Source: Burkholderiaceae bacterium (GTDB taxonomy: Bacteria; Pseudomonadota; Gammaproteobacteria; Burkholderiales; Burkholderiaceae_E). Taken from it: DNA of 64,000 bases. Made by a program: the position numbers and the translations under genes. The notes below the pieces were generated by a model that did no database searches, was not told where the DNA came from, and worked only from the letters and a program-made list of their open reading frames with translations. Each line of letters opens with the position of its first letter. Position 1 is the first letter of the stretch. Below, one piece after another: positions 56,688-64,000 of this stretch. The stretch spans positions 248,001-312,000 of the forward strand of contig JAMLIS010000001.1 of the NCBI GenBank assembly GCA_023954015.1, read 5' to 3'.

Positions 56688-57398
56688 TCAGGGCCCCTCG
56701 GGCCGGTCCCAGCCCTCGGTCGCCCCGGCGTACAGCGCCTCGAGGATCGTCCGCTCGCGCGAGCCGATCGCCTCGACGAAGCCGTATGCGCCGCCGATTG
56801 CGCGAAATGCCTCGAAACCGCGCACCAGAAAGTCCTGCATGCCGGCGACGCCAGCCAGTTGCGCCGGCCGCGCCATCGACCTCAGCAGCCGCCCGACCAT
56901 CGGGTGGCGCACGAGCCGATCGAGCGAATGACCGACCCCCTCGATCAGCGCAAGCTGGCGCTCGCGGTCGGTGCGCGAGCCGGCCCGGCGATACGCGTCG
57001 GCGTAGCGCGCAGCGTCGATGCGCGAGACATCGTCCTCCGCCAGTTCTCGCGCGAGCGCCAGATCGAGCCTCTCCGACAGCGAATCCATCTCGACCGCCT
57101 CGGCGATCGTCTCGAGCGCCGCCTCGGGCAACAGCCGGACCATCATCGGCACGATGCGCGCCAGCTCCGCGTCGCGCCGGGAGAAGTCCTTCGCACCGTA
57201 CAGGTCGTCGAGAAAGAAGCGTGCGGCCGCGGCGTACCGGGGATCGCCGAGCAGGCGACGATGCGTGCGCGCGAGGCGCTGCGCCTGCCATTGCTTGACC
57301 GCGGCGACGCTCGCGCGGATCTGCGCGTCGGCGGCGACTTCGCGACGCAGCCGCGCGACCTCCGCGGCGAAACTCTCCAGTCTTCGGCCCGGTTTCAT
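56688..57398 (-). CDS. Conserved protein of unknown function
   Basis: A 236-residue helical protein with no membrane segment or signal. The segment AAARFFLDDLYGAKDFSRRDAELARIVPMMVRLLP is distinctive and, from memory, recurs in conserved hypothetical proteins of Betaproteobacteria. The rest is long amphipathic helices with many Arg and Glu residues. ATG 57398 (MKPGRRLESFAAEV) is chosen; an upstream ATG at 57455 would add a Cys/Arg stretch. No function is proposed. Confidence 0.75.
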   Translation of the reverse strand: MKPGRRLESFAAEVARLRREVAADAQIRASVAAVKQWQAQRLARTHRRLLGDPRYAAAARFFLDDLYGAKDFSRRDAELARIVPMMVRLLPEAALETIAEAVEMDSLSERLDLALARELAEDDVSRIDAARYADAYRRAGSRTDRERQLALIEGVGHSLDRLVRHPMVGRLLRSMARPAQLAGVAGMQDFLVRGFEAFRAIGGAYGFVEAIGSRERTILEALYAGATEGWDRPEGP

Positions 57399-57511
57399 GG
57401 GCCGACAGTGTGCTCCGCGGACCGCCGGAACGAAACCGCTGCGAAGCCGTCGCATCGGATCGACCGTTGCATTAGAGGAGACGCTCTAGGGTCGGCGCCT
57501 AGAATCGCCAC

Positions 57512-58006
57512 ATGCCGACACGACGCACGTTCCTGAAGCTCGGTGCGGGCAGTGCCGTCCTGCTCGCCGGATTCGGCATCGCTTCGCGCTTCGTCGGCCG
57601 CAACGCGATCGACGATCGCCGCGAGGTGCTGCGCGCGCTGATCCCCGCGGTTCTCGAAGGCGCCCTGCCCACCGCCGGCGCGCAGCGCAGCGCCGGAATC
57701 GAAACGGCGCTCGCCGGCGTCGAGGCGACGATCGCCGGGCTGCCGCCGGCGATGCAGGAGGAGCTGCAGGCCTTGTTCCTAGCGCTCGCCGCCGCGCCGT
57801 CGCGGCTGCTGCTCGCCGGCCTCGCGAAACCGTGGGCCCAAACAAGCGTCGTCGAAGTCGCCGCGGTGCTGCAGGGCTGGCGCATGCACCGGCTGACGCT
57901 GCTGCAGGGCGCCTACCACGCCGTCCACAAACTGATTCTCGGCGCGGCCTACGCCGACGAAGCGCGCTGGGCGGACATCGGCTATCCCGGTCCGCCGCGG
58001 CTCTGA
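57512..58006 (+). CDS. Tat-signal small subunit paired with a GMC oxidoreductase
   Basis: A 164-residue protein beginning PTRRTFLKLGAGSAVLLAGFGIASRF, a clear twin-arginine signal. The mature part is helical and resembles the small (gamma) subunit that accompanies membrane or periplasmic GMC dehydrogenases, such as gluconate 2-dehydrogenase subunit 3. It lies 16 bases before the GMC gene. The usual idea is that it escorts the signal-less flavoprotein through Tat. Confidence 0.75.
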   Translation: MPTRRTFLKLGAGSAVLLAGFGIASRFVGRNAIDDRREVLRALIPAVLEGALPTAGAQRSAGIETALAGVEATIAGLPPAMQEELQALFLALAAAPSRLLLAGLAKPWAQTSVVEVAAVLQGWRMHRLTLLQGAYHAVHKLILGAAYADEARWADIGYPGPPRL

Positions 58007-58022
58007 CCCAGGAGGCCCGACG

Positions 58023-59645
58023 ATGCGTTTTCCCGATCCGATCGCCGAAGGCCTGCGCCGCGGCTGGACGGTGCTCGACGCCGAGGCGCCGTCGCTGCCC
58101 GCCGAAGCGCAGTTCGACGTCGTCGTGGTCGGCACCGGCGCCGGCGGCGGCACCACCGCCGAAATCCTGTCGCGCGCGGGACTGCGAATCCTGCTCGTCG
58201 AGGAAGGACCGCTGCGCAGCTCGCGCGAATTCCACATGCGCGAATCGCAGGCGTATCCGCAGCTGTACCAGGAATCGGCCGGCCGGCAGACGAAGGACAA
58301 GGCGATCGGCATCCTGCAGGGACGCTGCGTGGGCGGCTCGACGACGGTGAACTGGACGTCGAGCTTTCGGACGCCCGCGGACACCCTTGCGTTCTGGCGC
58401 GATCGCTTCGGCCTCGCCGGCTTCGACGACAGCGCGATGGCGCCGTGGTTCGAGCGCATGGAGCAGCGGCTGTCGATCGCGCCGTGGACGATGGCGCCCA
58501 ACGAGAACAACGACATCCTGCGCCGGGGCGCCGAACGCCTCGGCCTGCCCAGCTCGGCGATCGCGCGCAACGTGCGCGGCTGCATGAACCTCGGCTACTG
58601 CGGGGTCGGCTGTCCGATCGACGCGAAGCAGTCGATGCTGGTGACGACGATTCCGTCGGCGCTCGACGCCGGCGCGACGCTGTACGCACGCGCACGCGCC
58701 GCACGACTCGTCTTCGAAGGCGATCGCGCGCTCGCGCTGGAAATCGACTGGCTCGACGCGGCCGGTACGCGCCCGAGCGGCCGCCGCACGCGAGTGAAGG
58801 CTTCGCACTTCGTGCTGGCCGCCGGCGCGATCGGATCGCCGGCGCTTCTGATGCGATCGGGCGCACCCGACCCGCACCGGCTGCTCGGTACGCGCACTTT
58901 CCTGCACCCGGTCGTCGTCTCGGCGGCGGTGTTCGACCGGATCGTGGGCGGATGGGCCGGCGCGCCGCAAAGCGTCTACGTCGACCACTTCCTGCGCGAA
59001 GCGCCGATCGACGGGCCGATCGGCTACAAGCTCGAAGCGCCGCCGATCCATCCGGTGCTGTTCGCGACGACGCTGACCGGCTTCGGCGAAGCGCACCGGC
59101 GCCGGATGCTCGACTTCGCGCGCACGCAGGCGACGATCGCGCTGATGCGCGATGGCTTCCACGAACGCTCTCCCGGGGGACGCGTCGAGTTGCGCGAAGA
59201 CGGCTCGCCGGTGCTCGACTACCCGCTCGACGACTTCGTGCTCGAAGGCGCACGGCGCGCACTGTTGTCGATGGCCGAGATCCAGTTCGCCGCCGGCGCG
59301 CGCACGGTGCAGCCGGCGCACGAACTCGCGTCGTCCTACGGCAGCTGGCGCGAGGCGCGCGAGGCGATCGCCGCGCTGCCGATGAAGCCGCTGCTCACAC
59401 GCGTCGTCTCCGCGCACGTGATGGGTGGCTGCCGCTTCGGCATCGACGCGGCGCGCGGCATCGTCGACCCGGACGGCATTCATTGGCAACTGCGCAACGT
59501 GTCGGTGCACGACGGGTCGGTGTTCCCTACCTCGATCGGCGCGAATCCGCAGTTGTCGATCTACGGCTTCGCGGCGCGCCTGGCGAGCGGGCTCGTGCAG
59601 CGTTTGACGGGCCGCGAGCCGCAGTCGGCGAAGGCGCCGGCATGA
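58023..59645 (+). CDS. GMC-family FAD-dependent oxidoreductase
   Basis: A 540-residue flavoenzyme oxidising an alcohol group. FDVVVVGTGAGGGTTAEIL binds FAD, GRCVGGSTTVNWTSSFRTP is the second FAD loop, and the C terminus has HVMGGCRFG and NVSVHDGSVFPTSIGANPQLSIYGFAARLA. The sequence opening RFPDPIAEGLRRGW and the spacing resemble long-chain alcohol oxidases as well as choline-type members. There is no own signal. The stop overlaps the next gene (ATGA). Its location in a lipid gene set suggests a fatty or sterol alcohol substrate. Confidence 0.88.
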   Translation: MRFPDPIAEGLRRGWTVLDAEAPSLPAEAQFDVVVVGTGAGGGTTAEILSRAGLRILLVEEGPLRSSREFHMRESQAYPQLYQESAGRQTKDKAIGILQGRCVGGSTTVNWTSSFRTPADTLAFWRDRFGLAGFDDSAMAPWFERMEQRLSIAPWTMAPNENNDILRRGAERLGLPSSAIARNVRGCMNLGYCGVGCPIDAKQSMLVTTIPSALDAGATLYARARAARLVFEGDRALALEIDWLDAAGTRPSGRRTRVKASHFVLAAGAIGSPALLMRSGAPDPHRLLGTRTFLHPVVVSAAVFDRIVGGWAGAPQSVYVDHFLREAPIDGPIGYKLEAPPIHPVLFATTLTGFGEAHRRRMLDFARTQATIALMRDGFHERSPGGRVELREDGSPVLDYPLDDFVLEGARRALLSMAEIQFAAGARTVQPAHELASSYGSWREAREAIAALPMKPLLTRVVSAHVMGGCRFGIDAARGIVDPDGIHWQLRNVSVHDGSVFPTSIGANPQLSIYGFAARLASGLVQRLTGREPQSAKAPA

Positions 59646-60565
59646 TGCGGCGCCTGCTCGTCGCGCTCGTCGCGCTGCTGGCGATCGGCGTCGTCGTGCT
59701 CGCCACCTGGCTGCATCGCAGCCACGGGTGGCATCCACTCGCCGCGTTCACCGCCGCCCTGCTGTTGCTGCTGGCCGTCGATACCGCGCTGCTCGGCACG
59801 CAGTTCGCTTTCGGGGCCTGGTTCCGGTCGCGGGAGGCGTCCGTGCGCTACGGCGTGCGGGCATCGCTGCGGGCCTGGGGCGCCGAGATCGTCGCGTCGC
59901 TGCGCACCTTCCTGTGGGCGCAGATCCGGTACGCGAACACGCCGCTGCCCAGCGCGGACGACGGCCCTCGGCCGCCGGTGCTCCTGGTGCACGGATACCT
60001 GTGCAACCGCGGCGTCTGGCGCCCGTTCGCGCAATGGCTCGCCGCGCGCGGCCACGCGGTGGAATCCGTGAATCTCGAGCCGGTGTTCGGCACGATCGAC
60101 GACTACGTCCCGATCGTCGCCGAAGGCGTGCGCCGACTGCGCGAGCGCACCGGGCGCGATCGGATCGCGATCGTCGCGCACAGCATGGGCGGCGTCGTGG
60201 CACGCGCGTACCTGGCGGACGCAGGCACCGCAGCGGTATGCGCCGTGGTCACCCTCGGTTCGCCGCACGCCGGCACCTGGCTCGCAAGCAGCGGCTGCGG
60301 GCGCAACGCTTCGCAGCTGGTTCCGGGCTGCGCCTGGCTCTCGACGCTCGAAGCGCGGGAGACGCCGGCGGCGCGGGCGCTCTTCACGACGGTCTGGTCG
60401 CCGCACGACAACATCGTCATGCCGCAGCAGGCCGCGCAGCGACTGGCCGGCGCCGAGGCGATCGCGGTACCGGGGCGCGGCCACTTGGAACTGGCCTACG
60501 ACGCCGAGGTCTGGCGCATCGCCGCGCAGGCGATCGACGCGCGCTGCAGCACCGCCCGCGGCTGA
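59642..60565 (+). CDS. Lipase-like alpha/beta hydrolase
   Basis: A 307-residue protein with two N-terminal hydrophobic helices (LLVALVALLAIGVVVLATWL and LAAFTAALLLLLAVDTALLG) and a lipase domain. The oxyanion strand is PVLLVHGYLCNRGVWRPFA, the nucleophile is in AHSMGGVVARAYL, and SPHAGTWLA follows as in bacterial triacylglycerol lipases. The catalytic Asp is probably in SPHDNIV and the His in GRGHLELAYD. It is probably inner-membrane anchored and co-translated with the GMC gene. Confidence 0.85.
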   Translation: MMRRLLVALVALLAIGVVVLATWLHRSHGWHPLAAFTAALLLLLAVDTALLGTQFAFGAWFRSREASVRYGVRASLRAWGAEIVASLRTFLWAQIRYANTPLPSADDGPRPPVLLVHGYLCNRGVWRPFAQWLAARGHAVESVNLEPVFGTIDDYVPIVAEGVRRLRERTGRDRIAIVAHSMGGVVARAYLADAGTAAVCAVVTLGSPHAGTWLASSGCGRNASQLVPGCAWLSTLEARETPAARALFTTVWSPHDNIVMPQQAAQRLAGAEAIAVPGRGHLELAYDAEVWRIAAQAIDARCSTARG

Positions 60566-60633
60566 AGTCCGGCGCCCGCGCTCGGCGCCGCACCGGCGGC
60601 AGGCGCCGCCTGCCGGAACGGCGGCGACCCGAA

Positions 60634-62613
60634 TCAGAAGTGAATGCCGCGCATCATCTGCTGCAACGCTTCCTGGTCGGGCGTGACTTTCGCTTGCGCT
60701 TCGCCGGAGGCTGCACTCGATTCCGGAAACATGCGGAACGACGTGTTCATCACGATCTGCGAAACCCGGGGCATCAACGCGTGCAGCACCTCGCCGGCGA
60801 CGCCCAGGCGCGTGGCGATGCGCACCGGCCTGTAGACGATCGCCTGCGTCACCAGGTCGGCCGCCTCCTCGGGAGAGAGCGTCGGCGCGTTGCGATACAG
60901 CCCGGTGGGCGCGATCATCGGCGTGCGCACCAGCGGCATCGCCACCGACGTGAACGTGATGCCGACGTCGGCGAATTCGCTCGCCGCACAGCGTGTCCAT
61001 GCGTCGAGTGCGGCCTTCGAGGCCACGTATCCGGAGAAGCGCGGCGCGTTCGTCAGCACGCCGATCGAGCTGATGTTCACGACGTGGCCGCTGCGCCGCT
61101 CGATCATCGACGGCAGCAGGCCCATCGTCAGGCGCACCGCGCCGAAGTAGTTCAGCTGCATCAGCCGCTCCAGATCGTGAAACCGCCCGAAGGTGCTCTC
61201 GATGCCGCGCCGGATCGAACGGCCCGCGTTGTTCACCAGTACGTCGACGTGCCCGAAGGTGTCGACGGTCCAGCGCACGAAGCGATCGCAGTCGGCGGCG
61301 TCGCTCAGGTCGCAGGCGAAGGTGACCAGCTCGTGGCCGTCGGCGAGCGCCGCGACGCGCGCTGCTTCCAGCTTGGCCGGATCGCGCCCGCAGATGATCG
61401 TCGTGGCTCCGGCGGCGGCCACGCGTCGTGCGGCGGCCAGTCCGATGCCCGACGAACCGCCGGTGACCAGCACCACCTTGCCGCCGACCTGTCCGCGCAG
61501 CGTGCGATCGATCGCGAGTTCCGGATCGAGGTGCCGCTCCCAGTAGTCCCACAGCACCCACGCGTAGTCTTCGAGCCGCGGACAGGCGATGCCGGTGCCT
61601 TCGAGCGCGGCGAGCGCCGCGCGCGCGTCGAAGCGCGTCGGGTAGTTGACGAACTGCAGGATGTCGGGCGGCAGGCCGAGATCGTGCATCAGCGCGTCGC
61701 GGATGCGCCGCACCGGCGCCAGCGCCAGCGCGGCGCGCCGGATGTGGCGCGGAATCAGGCCGATCAGCGCGGCGTTGATCCGGATCGACATCCCGGGCGC
61801 GTGAGCGGCCTTGGCGAACACGTTCAGCACGTCGCCCACGCGAAGCGGATGCGGGTCGACCAGGTGGAAGCACCGGCCATCGAGTCCGCGCGCGTGCGCG
61901 ATGTGGTCCATCGCGGCGACGACGTAGTCGACCGGCACGATGTTGATGCGCCCGCCCTCGATGCCGATCATCGGCATCCATTGCGGCAAGAGCCGGCGCA
62001 GCCGCTGCAGCGGCTTGAAGAAGTACATCGGGCCGTCGACCTTGTCGATCTCGCCGGTGCGCGAATCGCCGACGACCATCCCCGGCCGATAGATGCGAAA
62101 GGCGACGCGCGCCTCGCGCCGCACGATCGCCTCGGACTCGTGCTTGGTCGCGAAGTACGGATGATCGAGCCCCTGCGCCTCGTCGAACATGTCTTCGCGG
62201 AACACGCCTTCGTACAGTCCGGCAGCGGCGATCGACGAGACGTGATGCAGGCAGCCGGCGCCGATCGCCTCCGCGAAGGCGACGACGCGGCGCGTTCCCT
62301 CGACGTTGACCTCGATCTGCCGCTGCGCGTCGGCCGCGAGGTCGTAGACTGCCGCCAGATGAAACAGGTGCCGGATGCGCCCCTGCAGCGCTGCGCGCGC
62401 CCGCTCGTCGATGGCCAGGCCGTCGCGGGTGAGATCGCCCTGCACCGGCACTGCGCGCGCGCGATCGACGCCCCAGAACGCATACAGTGCGTCGAGCCGT
62501 TGCGGCGTGGTGTCGCGCACGAGAAAGTGCACGATCGCGCCGCGTCGGGCGAGCAGGCGCCGCACGAGACGGCGACCGATGAAGCCGGTGGCTCCGGTGA
62601 CGAAGTATTCCAA
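60634..62613 (-). CDS. Dual-domain fatty acyl-CoA reductase (FAR-type, SDR+SDR)
   Basis: A 659-residue protein with two reductase domains. The N-terminal half is an extended SDR (EYFVTGATGFIGRRLVRRLL, FHLAAVYDL, HHVSSIAAAGLYEG, YFATKHESE, FRIYRPGMVVGDS, INIVPVDYVV). The C-terminal half is a classical SDR (VVLVTGGSSGIGLAAARRV, VDVLVNNAGRSIRR, VVNISSIGVLTNAPRFSGYVASK). From memory, the order, motifs and the end (MRGIHF) match the 660-residue Marinobacter enzyme that reduces fatty acyl-CoA to fatty alcohol. TTG 62613 with AAGGAA gives the matching N terminus. It is convergent with the lipase gene. Confidence 0.85.
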   Translation of the reverse strand: MEYFVTGATGFIGRRLVRRLLARRGAIVHFLVRDTTPQRLDALYAFWGVDRARAVPVQGDLTRDGLAIDERARAALQGRIRHLFHLAAVYDLAADAQRQIEVNVEGTRRVVAFAEAIGAGCLHHVSSIAAAGLYEGVFREDMFDEAQGLDHPYFATKHESEAIVRREARVAFRIYRPGMVVGDSRTGEIDKVDGPMYFFKPLQRLRRLLPQWMPMIGIEGGRINIVPVDYVVAAMDHIAHARGLDGRCFHLVDPHPLRVGDVLNVFAKAAHAPGMSIRINAALIGLIPRHIRRAALALAPVRRIRDALMHDLGLPPDILQFVNYPTRFDARAALAALEGTGIACPRLEDYAWVLWDYWERHLDPELAIDRTLRGQVGGKVVLVTGGSSGIGLAAARRVAAAGATTIICGRDPAKLEAARVAALADGHELVTFACDLSDAADCDRFVRWTVDTFGHVDVLVNNAGRSIRRGIESTFGRFHDLERLMQLNYFGAVRLTMGLLPSMIERRSGHVVNISSIGVLTNAPRFSGYVASKAALDAWTRCAASEFADVGITFTSVAMPLVRTPMIAPTGLYRNAPTLSPEEAADLVTQAIVYRPVRIATRLGVAGEVLHALMPRVSQIVMNTSFRMFPESSAASGEAQAKVTPDQEALQQMMRGIHF

Positions 62614-62761
62614 GGCGTTCCTTCCGTTCGCTGCGGGGGCGATCATCGCACACTGACTGCACGCGTTCGGCAAGCCGCCCGCGCATTAGTGCCCCTCCTC
62701 TAACGAAGCCGCCGTAGACTGCAGGCGAACGGGCCCGCGTCGGGCCTCGGGGAGAATTTCG

Positions 62762-63388
62762 ATGGCGAAGAAACTGAAGACGCTGGCCGAAGGCAAGGAA
62801 GCAAGCTCGGAGCTGAACCAGCTCACCAGAACGATTCGCGATTCGGCGCAGCAGATCTGGCTCGCCGGACTCGGGGCGTTCGCGAAGGCGCAGGACGAAG
62901 GCGGCAAGGTGTTCGATGCGCTGGTGAAGGAAGGACTGAGCCTGCAGCGGCGCACGCGCGCGGCTACCGAGGAGCGGATCGGCTCGGTCGGCGAGAAGAT
63001 GACGCGCGCGGCAGGCGGCCTGTCGAAACAGGCGACGCAATCCTGGGATCGGCTCGAGCAGGTGTTCGAGGACCGCGTCTCGCGGGCGCTGACGCGCCTC
63101 GGCGTACCCACCAGCCGCGAGATCGGCGAACTGGTCGCCCGCGTCGACGCGTTGAACGAAGCGGTGCAGTCGCTCACCGGCGGCACAGTCAAGCGCGCTG
63201 CGCGCAAGGCGAGCGCCGTGGGAACGACGATGCCCCGCTCGCGCACGCGAGCCGGTACGGCGAAGTCGACCGCGAAGTCGACCGCCAAGTCGACCACCAA
63301 GTCGAGCGCGCAGGCGACGAAGGCCGCGGCGCGGCGTACCCGCTCCGCGGCGAAGGCCGCCTCGGGCGACGGCAACGCCGCCAGCTGA
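62762..63388 (+). CDS. Phasin family protein with basic repeat tail (PhaF-like)
   Basis: A 208-residue protein. Residues about 15-150 are a phasin amphipathic helix (IRDSAQQIWLAGLGAFAKAQDEGGKVFDALVKEG) ending in a coiled coil. The C terminus is a Lys/Ala/Ser/Thr tail with KSTA repeats from a 12-bp array (about 63255-63303), as in PhaF, where the tail binds DNA and positions granules. It coats polyhydroxyalkanoate or other lipid inclusions. A good GGGGAGA site precedes ATG 62762. It is divergent from the FAR gene. Confidence 0.88.
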   Translation: MAKKLKTLAEGKEASSELNQLTRTIRDSAQQIWLAGLGAFAKAQDEGGKVFDALVKEGLSLQRRTRAATEERIGSVGEKMTRAAGGLSKQATQSWDRLEQVFEDRVSRALTRLGVPTSREIGELVARVDALNEAVQSLTGGTVKRAARKASAVGTTMPRSRTRAGTAKSTAKSTAKSTTKSSAQATKAAARRTRSAAKAASGDGNAAS

Positions 63389-63415
63389 TGCCGCGGCATG
63401 CCCGAAGGCCGATCG

Positions 63416-64000
63416 ATGCCGCTTGAACGCGCCGACTCGACCAACGGCGTCGGCGGCGCGCCGACGCAGCACGGGCGCATCGGCCTTGCGCTGGCGGGCG
63501 GAGGTTTCCTCGCCGCGGCCTGGGAGCTCGGCGCGCTGTGTGCGCTCAGCGAGGCGATCGAGGGCTTCGAGCCGACGCGGCTCGATGCCTACGTCGGCGT
63601 CAGCGCCGGCTCCTTCGTCGCGGCCGGGCTGGTCAACGGAGTCACGCCGCACCGCATGGTGCAACTGTTCGTCGAAGGCGACCGAGCCGGCGAGACGCTC
63701 GAGCCTTCGCAACTGTTGCGACCCGCCGTCGACGAATGGTGGAAGGCCTTCCGAACGCTGCCGCGCAGTCTTCGCCGTGCGATGCGCGGCGCGTGCGAGG
63801 CCGGCATACGCCATCCGCAGACGGCACTGTGGCAGGGAATCGACGAGCTGCTTCGCGTGCTGCCCGACGGTTTCGTCGACGGGCAGCCCGGCGAGCGGGC
63901 GCTCGCGCATCTGTTCGGCGAATCGGGACGCACCAACGACTTCCGCCGCACGCGCGCGCCCCTGCGCATCGTGGCGACCGACATCGACTCCGGCATGCCG
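63416..64000 (+). CDS. Patatin-like phospholipase, truncated by the window end
   Basis: The first 195 residues of a patatin-family lipid acyl hydrolase. The oxyanion loop is LALAGGGFLAAAWELGAL and the nucleophile Ser is in YVGVSAGSFVAAGL. The catalytic Asp lies beyond the window. ATG 63416 has GAAGG 7 bases upstream, and ATG 63398 in the same frame is possible. Directly after the phasin gene, it may act on granule or membrane lipid. Confidence 0.85.
   Translation, partial: MPLERADSTNGVGGAPTQHGRIGLALAGGGFLAAAWELGALCALSEAIEGFEPTRLDAYVGVSAGSFVAAGLVNGVTPHRMVQLFVEGDRAGETLEPSQLLRPAVDEWWKAFRTLPRSLRRAMRGACEAGIRHPQTALWQGIDELLRVLPDGFVDGQPGERALAHLFGESGRTNDFRRTRAPLRIVATDIDSGMP

Noticed and set aside
59561..63910. 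A 1449-residue open frame antisense to the lipase, reductase and phasin genes
   Set aside because: It is arginine- and alanine-rich with no domain. It runs across several real genes on both strands and is a GC-rich shadow frame.

Overview
The window is a very GC-rich chromosomal segment, densely coding on both strands. The gene order rpsF-priB-rpsR-rplI-dnaB, the run alaC-hom-thrC-mobB-moeA-moaD-moaE with clpB nearby, and the bcp/phoH pair are typical of Betaproteobacteria, most likely Burkholderiales. The assignment rests on synteny and protein families read by eye. No tRNA, rRNA, CRISPR array or replication origin was seen.

Layout. 1-10 kb: small metabolic genes (VOC protein, cupin with a divergent TetR regulator and a palindromic operator, GH1 beta-glucosidase, YfcE-like phosphodiesterase, a GST overlapping a ThDP-dependent enzyme, MetY-type sulfhydrylase, an exported methyltransferase overlapping an FNT channel). 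10-19.3 kb: an MdtABC-like RND efflux operon whose second pump subunit is fused in one reading frame to its outer-membrane factor. 19.4-25.3 kb: acyl-CoA synthetase, dienelactone hydrolase, CnoX-like thioredoxin, glycine-zipper lipoprotein, HNH endonuclease, ChaC. 25.5-27.9 kb: gentisate dioxygenase and fumarylpyruvate-type hydrolase, preceded by an 11-copy hexanucleotide repeat and a broken MarR gene. 27.9-32.5 kb: an insertion-sequence graveyard with IS21 and IS5 remnants flanking a complete IS66-family element (28829-31907), followed by a 170-bp palindromic REPIN-like repeat.

32.5-49 kb is a conserved backbone: clpB with a sigma32-like promoter, ene-reductase, HAD phosphatase, two DMT transporters, fluoride channel, molybdopterin genes, threonine synthesis genes joined by GTGA overlaps, Mth938-like protein, Bcp and PhoH. 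48.9-51.4 kb is a decaying island: an HMG-CoA reductase pseudogene, a deleted TRAP large permease, a TRAP small permease and a possible aminotransferase tail. 51.4-55.7 kb: dnaB carrying a full 422-residue intein with a LAGLIDADG endonuclease, then the ribosomal cluster. 55.9-57.4 kb: a SIMPL-domain protein and a conserved protein of unknown function. 57.5-64 kb: a lipid locus with a Tat protein and GMC oxidoreductase, a lipase, a dual-domain fatty acyl-CoA reductase of the Marinobacter type, a phasin and a patatin-like phospholipase cut by the window end. Together these suggest fatty alcohol or wax-ester and storage-granule metabolism.

Two themes cut across the window. Short tandem repeats are unusually frequent, and those inside genes nearly all have units divisible by three and sit in protein tails or cytoplasmic linkers. 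Three catabolic or regulatory genes (marR, mvaA, dctM) each appear to have lost an internal segment while keeping both ends.
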